From Acidobacteriota bacterium (GTDB taxonomy: Bacteria; Acidobacteriota; Holophagae; Acanthopleuribacterales; Acanthopleuribacteraceae), in the NCBI GenBank assembly GCA_020637335.1, contig JACJWC010000002.1, positions 186,001 to 250,000 on the forward strand: a stretch of DNA of 64,000 nt, in the 5' to 3' direction. The translations under genes were made by a program, and so were the position numbers. Every line of letters begins with the position of its first letter. The first letter of the stretch is position 1. Shown one piece after another: positions 27,001 through 35,498 of the stretch. The notes under the pieces were generated by a model. That model was not told the origin of the DNA. It searched no databases and saw only the letters and a list, made by a program, of their open reading frames with translations.

Positions 27001-27750
27001 AAGATGCTGGAGCAAATCATTCGCGAGCAGTGGATTGAAGCGCGGGCCGTCTTCGGTTTTTGGCCAGCCCATTCCCAACGCGATGACATTGTTTTATTTA
27101 CGGACGAAACCAAAACAGAGCAGGTGACCATCCTTCACCACCTGCGCCAACAAATGCAGAAAACCAACCAAAAAGCAAATTTCTGCCTGGCCGATTTCAT
27201 TGCTCCCGCCGAGGCAAACTGTGTGGACTATCTCGGCGCTTTTGCCGTGTGTGCCGGCTTCGGATTGGAGGAACGCGCCAAAGCATTCGAGGCCCAGCAC
27301 GATGACTACCGCGCGATCCTACTCAAAACCTTGGGCGATCGACTGGCAGAGGCGCTGGCTGAACGGCTGCACGAACAGGTCCGTCGCGCGTTTTGGGGCT
27401 ATGCGCCACAGGAAAACCTGGATAATGCAGCCTTGATCAAAGAACAGTATCGTGGGATTCGGCCAGCACCCGGCTATCCGGCCTGTCCCGACCATCGCGA
27501 AAAGCAAATCCTTTGGCAATTACTGCAGGTCGAACAGGAAATTGGTTTGACCCTGACCGAATCGTGCTCCATGTGGCCGGCCTCGGCCGTGAGTGGCACC
27601 TATTTCTCCCATCCAGATGCCCATTATTTTGGCATCGGTAAAATCGGCCGCGATCAAGTCCTTGATTACGCCGAACGCACCCAACAAACCCTGAACCAGA
27701 CCGAGAAGTGGCTCGCCCCCCTGCTCGCCTACACCCCACAAGGAGCTTGA
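24067..27750 (+). CDS. metH: Cobalamin-dependent methionine synthase
   Basis: Full-length MetH (1227 aa). Domains in order: homocysteine-binding barrel (about 1-325; zinc ligands in GLNCALG and GGCCGT), methyl-THF-binding barrel (about 345-610), cap and B12-binding domains (about 640-890; DVHDIG gives the His that ligates cobalt), and the SAM-dependent reactivation domain (about 915-1215; RPAPGYPACPDH). It methylates homocysteine to methionine with methyl-THF made by the adjacent MetF. The start ATG overlaps the metF stop. Confidence 0.97.
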   Translation: MHRIDLLKAAFSERILVLDGAMGTMIQSYQLTESDYRGTRFAEWPQPLKGNNDLLSLTQPHIIEEIHRAYLEAGADLVETNTFNSTAISQADYGMGDLVYELNKAGATLARQAADQVEAATGKPRWVIGILGPTNRTASLSPDVQDPGYRNVDFDSLCADYQTATRGLLDGGADVLMVETIFDTLNAKAALYAVRSELDERGLDLPIFISGTITDASGRLLSGQTAEAFWISIEHARPFCIGLNCALGAQQLRPYIADLARLSDCYVSAHPNAGLPNAFGGYDETPEHMAEILREFAYSGLINLVGGCCGTNPTHIRAISDAVRGCPPRRIPSIEPKLRLSGLEPLTIDTHSLFVNVGERTNVTGSAKFRSLIEANDYPGAVDVARQQVESGAQILDINMDEGLLDSEAAMQRFLRLLQAEPDISRLPWMIDSSKWTVLVNGLKNVQGKVIVNSISLKEGEARFLQQAREIRKLGAAVVVMAFDEKGQAESIEDKLRICQRSYHLLTEQAGFPPQDIIFDPNIFAVATGLEGHNRFGLNFIEAVRQIKANCPYAKTSGGVSNFSFSFRGNNPVREAMHSVFLYHAIKAGLDMAIVNAGQLPIYEEIDERLRDAIEDVLFDRRPDATEQLLELAPLFQGKSTAKVQDQQAWRSLPVEKRLEHALVHGIDQFIEADTEEARLALPTPLSVIEGPLMAGMNMVGDLFGAGEMFLPQVVKSARVMKKAVAVLIPFLEAQKGQAQSKGRVLLATVKGDVHDIGKNIVGVVLQCNNFEVIDLGVMVPCDRILEEAEKNQVDLIGLSGLITPSLEEMTYVAQEMKRRGFTQPLLIGGATTSVAHTAIKIDPHYANGVLHVKDASRAVGVAQKLLQPESRAVLVADTQKDYAQRRDNYRIGNALDKLASLENARANKTALDWSSYQPPKPQFSGRKTLSPFPLEDLVERIDWTPFFQAWELPGLYPALLNHPDHGGQAKELLQDAQKMLEQIIREQWIEARAVFGFWPAHSQRDDIVLFTDETKTEQVTILHHLRQQMQKTNQKANFCLADFIAPAEANCVDYLGAFAVCAGFGLEERAKAFEAQHDDYRAILLKTLGDRLAEALAERLHEQVRRAFWGYAPQENLDNAALIKEQYRGIRPAPGYPACPDHREKQILWQLLQVEQEIGLTLTESCSMWPASAVSGTYFSHPDAHYFGIGKIGRDQVLDYAERTQQTLNQTEKWLAPLLAYTPQGA

Positions 27751-27781
27751 TCCCCTTCAGTTAGAGACCGCACAACTCAAA

Positions 27782-27936
27782 TCATCCAGACCAGCAGAGG
27801 GACGGGCCCGAAGATGCTGGGGCAACCATCCAGAAATGGAAACGGTGCCAATTCCTGCGGAACCATGGTTCCGAAAGATGAACAGTTCATGTCGCAGGTG
27901 CACGCCCTCCCAATCAGACCATCACCCATCGGAGGG
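27782..27936 (+). ncRNA. SAM-I (S-box) riboswitch controlling metX-metB
   Basis: The aptamer spans 27782-27881: P1 TCATC/GATGA, the conserved AGAGGGACGGGCCCGAAGAT and GGGGCAACC blocks, then AAATGGAAACGGTGCCAATT followed by CCTGC. The expression platform holds GCCCTCC (27904-27910) facing GGAGGGC (27931-27937), which contains the metX Shine-Dalgarno sequence. The same stem is followed by TATTTTT, so SAM binding may act by hiding the ribosome site, by termination, or both. Confidence 0.95.
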
Positions 27937-27944
27937 CTATTTTT

Positions 27945-28961
27945 ATGGCACACAGCGCACTCGCACTTTCCAAAGTACCTTTTTTTCTCAGCGACAGTAT
28001 CCGCATTCCATTTGTTCTGGACGACGGAACGCAGGTCCCCAGCCTCAACCTGGCGTTTCGCTGGGAAGGCAATCCGCAAGGTCCGCTGATGGTAATCATG
28101 GGTGGGATTTCGGCCGGTCGCCATGTGACCGATATGGGCAAACAAAAAGGTTGGTGGTCGGATTTTGTAGGACCGAATCGTGCCATCAACACCCAGCAGG
28201 TTCAAGTTCTCTCGTTTGATTACCTGGGTGGGGCGGGTAACACCACTCATGCCGAAGATCTGGAGACGGAAATTCCCGGATTCCGCGGCTGGGTCAGCAC
28301 GGTCGATCAAGCGCGGCTGCTGTCTAACCTATTGGATTATCTCGGGATCGAACAGATTGAAACCGTGATTGGCAGTTCCTACGGCGGCATGGTCGCCCTG
28401 GCCTTTAGCCAACTCTTCCCCAATCGGGTTCAAAAACAAATCATTATTTCGGCGGCCGATCGTTCGATTCCACAAGCCTTGGCCCTGCGCAGCATTCAAC
28501 GCGAAACCGTTCGCTTTGGGCTGCGCAGCGGACGACCGGAGCAGGGCCTTAACCTGGCCCGCCAACTGGCCATGGTTACCTATCGCACGCCCAAAGAGTT
28601 TAATGGTCGTTTTCGCGATGGGTTCAATCAGGATGGTGAAACGGATAGCATCCTGACCTATCTCAACCACTGCGGGCGCAAATTCGCGCGCAAGTTCAGC
28701 GCCCAATCGTTTTTATGCCTATCGGAAAGTATCGATCGCCACCGCATCGAGCCCAGCCAAATAAAAACGCCTACGGAACTGATCGGGATCCTTTCCGACC
28801 AGCTCATCCCACCCTGGCAAATGGAAGAGATGCGCGAGAACCTGGCCGGTCCTGCCCGCTTGACCTTAATCGAATCGCTGTATGGCCACGACGCCTTCCT
28901 CAAAGAAATCGAAACCCTCTCTCAAATCCTGTGTTGTTGTATCGGAGGCAATCATGACTGA
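27945..28961 (+). CDS. metX: Homoserine O-acyltransferase (MetX family)
   Basis: A 338-aa alpha/beta-hydrolase of the MetX family, which acylates homoserine at the entry to methionine synthesis. The nucleophile elbow is GSSYGGM, the early conserved Asn-type loop is GGISAGRHV, and the late Asp and His are in GILSDQLIPP and YGHDAFL. It is shorter than classical acetyltransferases (~370 aa). Such short forms in xanthomonads use succinyl-CoA, but I cannot fix the donor here. Expression is under the SAM-I riboswitch, and the stop overlaps the metB start by 8 bases. Confidence 0.88.
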   Translation: MAHSALALSKVPFFLSDSIRIPFVLDDGTQVPSLNLAFRWEGNPQGPLMVIMGGISAGRHVTDMGKQKGWWSDFVGPNRAINTQQVQVLSFDYLGGAGNTTHAEDLETEIPGFRGWVSTVDQARLLSNLLDYLGIEQIETVIGSSYGGMVALAFSQLFPNRVQKQIIISAADRSIPQALALRSIQRETVRFGLRSGRPEQGLNLARQLAMVTYRTPKEFNGRFRDGFNQDGETDSILTYLNHCGRKFARKFSAQSFLCLSESIDRHRIEPSQIKTPTELIGILSDQLIPPWQMEEMRENLAGPARLTLIESLYGHDAFLKEIETLSQILCCCIGGNHD

Positions 28962-30150
28962 CACACGTTCTTTAACCACCAAAGCCGTGCGCCGCGGTTT
29001 GGAAAGTGACGCTCAATATGGCGCCGTGGTGCCGCCCATTTATTTGTCCACCAATTACACCTTCGACGGCTACAACGGCAAACGCAAATACGATTACACC
29101 CGATCTGGCAACCCGACCCGCGATGTGTTGGGCGAAGCACTGGCTGATCTGGAGGGTGGATTCGGAGCCGTGATTACCTCGACCGGCATGGCTGCCGTTA
29201 ATCTGTGCCTGCAATTACTCAACCCGGGCGATTTAATGATTGCGCCGCACGATTGTTACGGCGGGACCCATCGGCTCTTCACCCATTTGGCCCGGCGCGG
29301 TCATTTTGAGGTGCAGTTCATCGATTTGACCCAGGCCGATGCCTTAGACGAATTGGAACGCGATCCAAACCTGGTCTGGATCGAAACCCCCAGCAATCCG
29401 CTGTTGCGCCTGACCGATGTACGGAAAACCGCCAAAGCCGCCAAAGCACGAGGTGCGATTGTGGTTGTCGACAACACGTTTCTCTCGCCGGCCCTGCAGC
29501 AGCCGCTTAACTTGGGCGCCGATTTGGTCGTGCATTCGACCACCAAGTACATCAATGGCCACAGCGATGTCGTAGGTGGTGCCGTTGTTTCAAAAACGGA
29601 GGATTTGCACGAAATCATGACCTGGTGGGCCAATTGCCTGGGCATAACCGGCGCGCCGTTTGATAGTTTCCTGACCCTGCGTGGCCTGCGTACATTGGGT
29701 GTACGCATGCGTGCCCATGTGGAGAACGCAACCGCCATTGCCCAATTCCTCAACCAGCATCCGGCAGTGGGAAAAGTTTATTACCCCGGTTTGGCCGATC
29801 ATCCCCAGCACGATCTGGCTTGCCTGCAACAAAATGGATTCGGCGCAATGATTTCCTTTGAATTAAAGGGTGGTATTCCGGCGGTACAGGCATTGGTTGC
29901 CAACCTGCGCTGTTTTTCGCTAGCCGAGTCGCTGGGTGGCGTTGAGAGCTTGATTGCCCATCCCGCTACCATGACCCATGCGGCCATGGAACCCGAGGCG
30001 CGTCGCACCGCCGGCATTCAGGACAACCTCTTGCGTATTTCGGTCGGCATCGAGGACATACAAGATTTGATTAACGATTTGGATTTCGGACTCAGTTTGG
30101 GTTGGGACCACCAGCAGGCGTGCCCGGTGACAGCCCAGTCCACCTGCTGA
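28954..30150 (+). CDS. metB: Cystathionine gamma-synthase / O-acylhomoserine lyase
   Basis: PLP enzyme of the Cys/Met metabolism family, 398 aa. The cofactor lysine lies in HSTTKYINGHSDVVGG; the YDYTRSGNPTRD and SLGGVESLIAHPATMTHA motifs are those of cystathionine gamma-synthases. It joins activated homoserine from MetX to cysteine. The ATG at 28954 has GGAGG upstream. The enzyme could alternatively be a cystathionine gamma-lyase; the metX context favours synthesis. Confidence 0.92.
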   Translation: MTDTRSLTTKAVRRGLESDAQYGAVVPPIYLSTNYTFDGYNGKRKYDYTRSGNPTRDVLGEALADLEGGFGAVITSTGMAAVNLCLQLLNPGDLMIAPHDCYGGTHRLFTHLARRGHFEVQFIDLTQADALDELERDPNLVWIETPSNPLLRLTDVRKTAKAAKARGAIVVVDNTFLSPALQQPLNLGADLVVHSTTKYINGHSDVVGGAVVSKTEDLHEIMTWWANCLGITGAPFDSFLTLRGLRTLGVRMRAHVENATAIAQFLNQHPAVGKVYYPGLADHPQHDLACLQQNGFGAMISFELKGGIPAVQALVANLRCFSLAESLGGVESLIAHPATMTHAAMEPEARRTAGIQDNLLRISVGIEDIQDLINDLDFGLSLGWDHQQACPVTAQSTC

Positions 30151-30246
30151 AGCTGAAATCCATTAGGGATGGGAATCGGGCTATAAAAATATAGGGGCGA
30201 CCCGGTTCCTGTCCCGCCCTCCTCCAAGAGGGCTGCGCGTTCAGCA

Positions 30247-30528
30247 TTATTGCGTTACTTTGACGCCTTTCCAGAACGCGATGTAGTCTTTGATCTGAAG
30301 GGCCTGGGGCTTGGGATCTGGATAGGTCCAGGCCGCATCTGGGTTGGTCTTGCCACCCACGTTGAGCGTGTAATAACTGGCTGTGCCTTTCCAGCCACAA
30401 ACGGTATGGGTGTCGCTCTCGGAAAAATACGCGTCATGAATGCTGTCCGGAGGAAAATAATGGTTGCCTTCAATCACCACGGTTTGGTCGCTTTCCGCAA
30501 TGACCGTGTCGTTCCAAATCGCTTTCAT
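30247..30528 (-). CDS. DUF427-family protein
   Basis: The 93-aa protein has the short beta-rich DUF427 pattern: MKAIWNDTVIAESDQTVVIE, then NHYFPPDSI, then THTVCGWKGTASYYTLNVGG. Family members are small single-domain proteins of unknown activity. The ATG at 30528 has GGAGG 7 nt upstream. It lies downstream of the Fpg/Nei gene on the same strand. Confidence 0.9.
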   Translation of the reverse strand: MKAIWNDTVIAESDQTVVIEGNHYFPPDSIHDAYFSESDTHTVCGWKGTASYYTLNVGGKTNPDAAWTYPDPKPQALQIKDYIAFWKGVKVTQ

Positions 30529-30568
30529 AGCTGCCTCCTTCCCCAACCAACACTTTCCAGGGTGGCCC

Positions 30569-31483
30569 TTATTCCGGGCCGGTTCGATTGGGCTGTAACG
30601 CCTCCCATTCCTCGATGGTTTTAGGCCAATCCGATTGGAGTAAACGCGCTAATGCCCGGTCGGATAACATCTTCCCGCCCGTTTGGCATTGCGCGCAGTA
30701 ATTGGATTCGTTTTCCGCTAAAACAATGCGCTGCACGGCTTTGCCGCAGACTGGACAGACCTGGCCAAAGCGGCCATGCACAGCAAAATCGTTGCGAAAG
30801 GCGGTTACTTTTTCGGGGAACTTGCCCTTCAATTCCGCCCGTAACGTTTCGATCCAGCGTTTCAGCAACTCCTGGCTGATTCGCCACAGGCGTTCAACCT
30901 CGGCATCACTCAGATCCTGGGTCTTTTTGAACGGGGAGAGCTGAGCCGCATGCAGGATCTCATCGGAATAGGCATTACCGATCCCACTGAACACCCTTGG
31001 ATCGGTGAGGCGACGTTTCAGGGTGCGGTTCTGGCCTTTGAGGCGTTGACCAAATTCGGCCAAATCGCAACCCAAAACCTCCAATCCACCCGGATCCAGG
31101 GCCTGTAACGCGGACCGTCCGCGAATTAAATGCAGGGAAGCCCGTTTCTTACTGGAGGCTTCTGTCAAGGCGAGCTGCTGGTCGCCAATGCGGAACACGG
31201 CCAGGTCCAGCTTGGCGCGCGGTTTGGCCTCTGGTTTACGCAGGTGGAATCGCCCGCTGATCATGAGGTGAAAGACCAGAAACAAGTCCTGTTCCAAGAC
31301 CCAGACGATGCGTTTCCCCAAGCGTTCAAAATCGAGGATTGTTTTGCCAACCGCCTCAGAAATCGGCGGTTGAATCGAACGCAACACAAACGGTGAGAGG
31401 AGTTTGATGCCTTCCAGACGCTGGCCCTGGAATCGGCTGCGTAAGGCTTCGTTGTACAGCTCCACGTCAGGTAATTCAGGCAT
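30569..31483 (-). CDS. Fpg/Nei-family DNA glycosylase
   Basis: Bifunctional base-excision glycosylase/AP lyase. The catalytic N-terminus PELPDVE follows the start Met, so the ATG at 31483 is the true start. The helix-two-turn-helix includes SGIGNAYSDEILHAA. A C-terminal four-cysteine zinc finger is present (CPVCGKAVQRIVLAENESNY then CAQC). At 304 aa it is slightly longer than Fpg. Whether it prefers oxidised purines (Fpg) or pyrimidines (Nei) cannot be settled by eye. Confidence 0.9.
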   Translation of the reverse strand: MPELPDVELYNEALRSRFQGQRLEGIKLLSPFVLRSIQPPISEAVGKTILDFERLGKRIVWVLEQDLFLVFHLMISGRFHLRKPEAKPRAKLDLAVFRIGDQQLALTEASSKKRASLHLIRGRSALQALDPGGLEVLGCDLAEFGQRLKGQNRTLKRRLTDPRVFSGIGNAYSDEILHAAQLSPFKKTQDLSDAEVERLWRISQELLKRWIETLRAELKGKFPEKVTAFRNDFAVHGRFGQVCPVCGKAVQRIVLAENESNYCAQCQTGGKMLSDRALARLLQSDWPKTIEEWEALQPNRTGPE

Positions 31484-31557
31484 TGGCTCCATCCCATAAA
31501 AGTTAGCAATATCCTACCAATTTTTGGATTGGGATGCTTTCTCCGAAATCGGCTGGC

Positions 31558-32571
31558 TTAGTAGGCTTGGACGATCAGCTTGCCCGTGTTCTTGCCACTG
31601 AACAGGGCGGACAGCGCTTCGGGTAAGCGCTCAAAGCCTTGGATAATCGTTTCCGCGACCTGAATCTCGCGATTGCGTACCCACGGGCCGACCTGGGCAA
31701 AAAGTTCGGGCATGCGATCCTTGAAGTCGCGGGCTAGAATGCCTTGTATGGTCGCGCGCTTGTACAGGATGTGGTGCAGCAAGCGCGGGCCGAGTTCGGG
31801 CTGGTCCAGTTGACCGTTGTATTGCGAGATTTGGCCACAGACCACCATGCGTCCGCCCACATTCAAACGCGGGATGACTTGGTCGCTGATCGGTCCACCC
31901 ACATTGTCGAAATAGACATCGATCCCGTTTGGACAGGCCAATGCTAAGGCTTCATCCAGGACCGGACCCAGGCCGGATTTGTAGTCGATGGCGGCATCCA
32001 ATCCCAAATCCTCGACCAGGAACCGACCCTTTTCCGAACCACCGGCAATGCCCACCACCTTTAACCCCAGCTTTTTGCCAAATTGGGCGACCAGCGAACC
32101 GACCGCACCGGCAGCTCCGCTGACCAGTAGGGTCTCTCCTGCTTTCGGTTTTCCGCCTTCCAACAACCCAAACCAGGCGGTCCGGCCGGGCATACCCAAA
32201 ACACCCAGCGCGGAGGTGGGTGGCATGCTCGGGTCCCAGACAACCACCTCGCTGGGTGGCAAGGCAACATGGGTTTGCCAACCCCAATAACCCTGAACCC
32301 AATCCCCGATCTTGATGCGCGACTCGTTGTGGGGAACCGAGATCACCTGGCCAATCGCATCGCCTTGTTGCACGGTGTTTAAAGCATGCGGTTCTTCCCA
32401 AGTGTGCTGTTCTGCTTGTTGGATACGCATATAGGGATCCACGCTCCAATAGCGGATTTCAACCACGATCTGATCCCCAACCGCCAACGGTTGACTGACC
32501 ACCCGGTAATGTTCCGGTCCCACCAAACCTTGCGGTCGTTCCACATATATCCATTGCCGATTCAAAACCAA
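31558..32571 (-). CDS. NADP-dependent oxidoreductase, MDR family (CurA/leukotriene B4 dehydrogenase-like)
   Basis: A 337-aa zinc-independent medium-chain reductase. The PYMRI and WGWQTH segments, the TAWFGLLEGGKPKAGETLLV block, the nucleotide loop SGAAGAVGSLVAQ, and YFDNVGG are typical of the PTGR/YncB/CurA group that reduces alpha,beta-unsaturated ketones with NADPH. It is divergently transcribed from a LysR regulator 99 bases away, which probably controls it. Confidence 0.9.
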   Translation of the reverse strand: MVLNRQWIYVERPQGLVGPEHYRVVSQPLAVGDQIVVEIRYWSVDPYMRIQQAEQHTWEEPHALNTVQQGDAIGQVISVPHNESRIKIGDWVQGYWGWQTHVALPPSEVVVWDPSMPPTSALGVLGMPGRTAWFGLLEGGKPKAGETLLVSGAAGAVGSLVAQFGKKLGLKVVGIAGGSEKGRFLVEDLGLDAAIDYKSGLGPVLDEALALACPNGIDVYFDNVGGPISDQVIPRLNVGGRMVVCGQISQYNGQLDQPELGPRLLHHILYKRATIQGILARDFKDRMPELFAQVGPWVRNREIQVAETIIQGFERLPEALSALFSGKNTGKLIVQAY

Positions 32572-32670
32572 GAGCCACCTCCTAAAACCAGAGTTTAATT
32601 AAGTTAAATAGTGAAATAAATAAACAGTTTTTTAATTGATTATTTCAATATTAAAGCTAAAAATAGATTG
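32572..32670. promoter_or_regulatory. Divergent promoter region with AT-rich inverted repeat
   Basis: This AT-rich 99-bp gap lies between the oxidoreductase and LysR starts. GAAATAA (32613-32619) and TTATTTC (32640-32646) are an inverted 7-bp pair, and several T-N11-A half-sites are possible. A LysR-type operator is expected here. Confidence 0.4.
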
Positions 32671-33567
32671 ATGATTGAAGACTTGGTTTTGTTTCGCAAA
32701 GTGGTGGAGTGCGGCAGTTTTGTTCAGGCGGCACGTGTCACTGACCGGGCACCTGCCCAAATCACGCGGGCCGTGCAGCGCTTGGAAGGTCAGTTGCATT
32801 GTCAGTTGCTGTTGCGCACGACGCGAAAGGTTCAGGTTTCCGAGGCCGGATGGCGACTGTACGCGTTGGGTGGCGATTTGTTGGACAGCCATCAGCAGTT
32901 GTTATTGTCCTTTTCCGAGCAGGGACCGATCCAGGGCCAATTGAAATTAGCCTTGCCGGTTTCCTTTGGTCGTAAAGTTGTTTTGCCCATGGTCTTGGAA
33001 TGGATGAACCAAAACCCGGCGGTACGCCTCAACCTCCATTTCAGCGATGAACATCAGGCTTTACTCAGCCAAGGTTTTGATTTGGCCATTCGCATTACCA
33101 GCCAATTGAGTGGGCCGCTTCAGGCGCGAAAATTGATGGCCAATACGCGCGTTCTGTTGGCGAGCCCGCGCTATTTGGATCGGATGGGAACGCCTCGCCA
33201 GCCACAAGCCTTAACCGAACACGCCTGTTTGTGCCTGAGCCAGGAACCGCACTGGCTTTTCAAAGCAGGAGGAAAAGAATTGGAAGTCGCCGTGAGCGGG
33301 CCGCTGGACAGCAACCATGGGGAGGCATTGGGGACGGCTTGCTTGTCCGGTCTTGGCATCGCGTTGCGCAGCTTGTGGGATGTTGCGCCGTACCTGGCCA
33401 CTGGCGAGTTGGTGCAGGTTCTCTCCGATTACGAGGTGGGCCCACAAATGGCGGTGTATGCTCTGTACCCGCAAACCCGCTACCCCAGCCGTGCCCAACG
33501 CAGCCTACTCGACCACTTGGCCTTTTGCTTTAAACGGTTTGAGGATCTGGGCTATTCCGCCCATTGA
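32671..33567 (+). CDS. LysR-family transcriptional regulator
   Basis: The 298-aa protein has an N-terminal winged helix (LVLFRKVVECGSFVQAARVT, AQITRAVQRLEGQL, LLLRTTRKVQVSEAG) and a C-terminal substrate-binding domain with FSDEHQALLSQGFDLAIR, of the AaeR/DmlR-like subgroup. I use the ATG at 32671; a TTG lies immediately before. It probably controls the divergent reductase gene. Effector unknown. Confidence 0.9.
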   Translation: MIEDLVLFRKVVECGSFVQAARVTDRAPAQITRAVQRLEGQLHCQLLLRTTRKVQVSEAGWRLYALGGDLLDSHQQLLLSFSEQGPIQGQLKLALPVSFGRKVVLPMVLEWMNQNPAVRLNLHFSDEHQALLSQGFDLAIRITSQLSGPLQARKLMANTRVLLASPRYLDRMGTPRQPQALTEHACLCLSQEPHWLFKAGGKELEVAVSGPLDSNHGEALGTACLSGLGIALRSLWDVAPYLATGELVQVLSDYEVGPQMAVYALYPQTRYPSRAQRSLLDHLAFCFKRFEDLGYSAH

Positions 33568-33693
33568 TTTTCCGGGGCAGTTGGGATTTTAAGTTCAAGA
33601 TTTCGGGAAATAGGGCATGTTCGTGATAAAGTGCCTTTTCGTAAATCAAAGGATATGGACCGCTCGCGGTCCAGGCCGAGTTCAGGAAATCGC

Positions 33694-35496
33694 ATGACTA
33701 CGGAATTACATCAAACCCAAGTTCATCTCGAAGGATTATTGGAAGTCCTGGGCAAGAATTTATATAGCTCGCCTGCTGTTGCTATTCGCGAACTGGTCCA
33801 AAATGCGCATGATGCCTGCATCCGTCGTCGCCTGGAAGCTGGGTTTAATGCTGAGATGAAGATCACGTTGCGCCCGCGCCAGGACCGCCATGAGCTGGTG
33901 ATTGAGGACAATGGATCGGGTCTAACCCACGATGAGATCGTGCAGTTTCTGGCCACAGTAGGTTCGGGCTACACCCGTGTTTTGCGCAATCAGACCCAAA
34001 GCGAAGAAATGATTGGCTATTTTGGGCTGGGTTTCCTGTCTGCTTATGTGGTGGCAGCCAAGGTTGAAGTCTGGACCTGTTCCTACCAAACCCCTGAATT
34101 GGCCTGGCACTTTGTGAGTTCAGGCGGTAAACGTTACACCCTGGAACCAGCGGAACCGCGCGGGGTGGGCACCACCGTAAAATTGGGTCTGACTGCCGAA
34201 TATGCGGATTTGTGCTCGGGAAATGTCATTCGCGGCCTGCTGCAAAAATATTGTTGTTTACTGCCGATTCCCATTCATTTGGATGATCAAAGCGAGCCCG
34301 TCAACAATTTGCTTATTCCCTGGCGGGTCAACGAGGAACTCACGCCTTTTCATCGCCGTCGCGCTCTGATTGCGTTTGCCAATCTCTTTGAAGAGCGTTT
34401 TGAACCGTTGTGTACGATTGAGATCCCTGAAAACAACCTCAAAGTTAGGGGATTGTTGTGGATCCAGGACGGCGCCGGTTTCGCGACTTCGGATTACCGC
34501 AATGTATCTGTATTTGTGCGCAACATGCACATCACCCACGAAGGGCGCGATTTGTTGCCGCTTTGGGCCGGGTTTGCCGGCTGTGTGCTGGAATCCGAAG
34601 CCCTGACCCCAACCGCCAGTCGGGAAGATCTGATTCAGGATTCCGCCTATTTCCAGGTGAAAGCGCTATTGGCCGATACGTTGGTTGTGGGTCTCAAGCG
34701 CATCGCCCAATCGGAACCCGAAAATTGGCGGCGAATCATCAAGCGCCATAACCAGGCTCTGATGGGCGCGTGTATTGCTGACGATTCCCTTTTTGAACTG
34801 CTCAAGCACGAACTGCGGGTCCCCACCAATTATGGCGATTTAACGGTCAATCAAATTCTCAAACGATCCGCTCAGACGCTTTATGTGCGTACCGATGACC
34901 GTAACAACTACGAGGAAGTTTTGTTTAAGGCACGCGCCATCCCAGTGGTTTCAGGCTTTATGTTTGCAGCGGCCAGTTTCAGCCAAAAGGTTGCCGATAG
35001 CCTGAACCTCCCAATTCACTACATTGGGCTCAACCAGAAAATCTCGGATTTGTTCCCGGTCCAGGACTGTTCAGAGCCGGCGCTTGAGCGGATGCGGACC
35101 CTGTTCTGTGTTGCCGGGGAAGGGTTAATTGCCAGTGCGTTTGAGCCGCCTTACATCCCTCTGCTAATCATGGAAGACAAAGAGGTAAAGCTCAAGGAGC
35201 GCCTGGAACAGGAAGATGCGGACCGGCGAATTGGAACGGCAGCCTTGATGTTAGCCAAAATGCATACCCAAACGGTTAAAGCGGGCGAGCGGCGCAAAGT
35301 CATTGTCAATTTGGAGAACCCCATCGTTCAGCACCTGATTAAGGGCTCGGATCCTGAGGGGGATACCCGCATTGCGCATTTGATGCGGTCGTTTATGTTG
35401 ACCCAATGCTGTCATCCCAGCGATGACGATATCGATTTCAGCGTAGAAATTCAAAAGTTCATGGTCGGTTTACAGGCCATTACTCTGGGAGCTTGA
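33694..35496 (+). CDS. HSP90-family (HtpG-like) ATPase
   Basis: The 600-aa protein has a GHKL ATP-binding domain: AIRELVQNAHDACI (N-box), EDNGSGL (G1), and IGYFGLGFLSAYVVA (lid and G2), then GVGTTVKL. Its middle and C-terminal parts are only loosely like HtpG; it belongs to the divergent 'HSP90 family protein' group. The ATG at 33694 has CAGGAAA upstream; the frame continues back to 33631 across a GGACCG/CGGTCC hairpin (33657-33672) in the leader. It is coupled to a TPR protein gene that begins 2 bases after its stop, suggesting a chaperone and partner. Confidence 0.85.
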   Translation: MTTELHQTQVHLEGLLEVLGKNLYSSPAVAIRELVQNAHDACIRRRLEAGFNAEMKITLRPRQDRHELVIEDNGSGLTHDEIVQFLATVGSGYTRVLRNQTQSEEMIGYFGLGFLSAYVVAAKVEVWTCSYQTPELAWHFVSSGGKRYTLEPAEPRGVGTTVKLGLTAEYADLCSGNVIRGLLQKYCCLLPIPIHLDDQSEPVNNLLIPWRVNEELTPFHRRRALIAFANLFEERFEPLCTIEIPENNLKVRGLLWIQDGAGFATSDYRNVSVFVRNMHITHEGRDLLPLWAGFAGCVLESEALTPTASREDLIQDSAYFQVKALLADTLVVGLKRIAQSEPENWRRIIKRHNQALMGACIADDSLFELLKHELRVPTNYGDLTVNQILKRSAQTLYVRTDDRNNYEEVLFKARAIPVVSGFMFAAASFSQKVADSLNLPIHYIGLNQKISDLFPVQDCSEPALERMRTLFCVAGEGLIASAFEPPYIPLLIMEDKEVKLKERLEQEDADRRIGTAALMLAKMHTQTVKAGERRKVIVNLENPIVQHLIKGSDPEGDTRIAHLMRSFMLTQCCHPSDDDIDFSVEIQKFMVGLQAITLGA

Positions 35497-35498
35497 CC

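Noticed and set aside
30216..30233. GCCCTC/GAGGGC hairpin as terminator after metB
   Set aside because: No T-run follows on either strand, so I do not annotate it as a terminator.
33657..33672. RNA thermometer before the HSP90-like gene
   Set aside because: The GGACCG/CGGTCC hairpin does not include the ribosome binding site and lacks the ROSE or fourU pattern.
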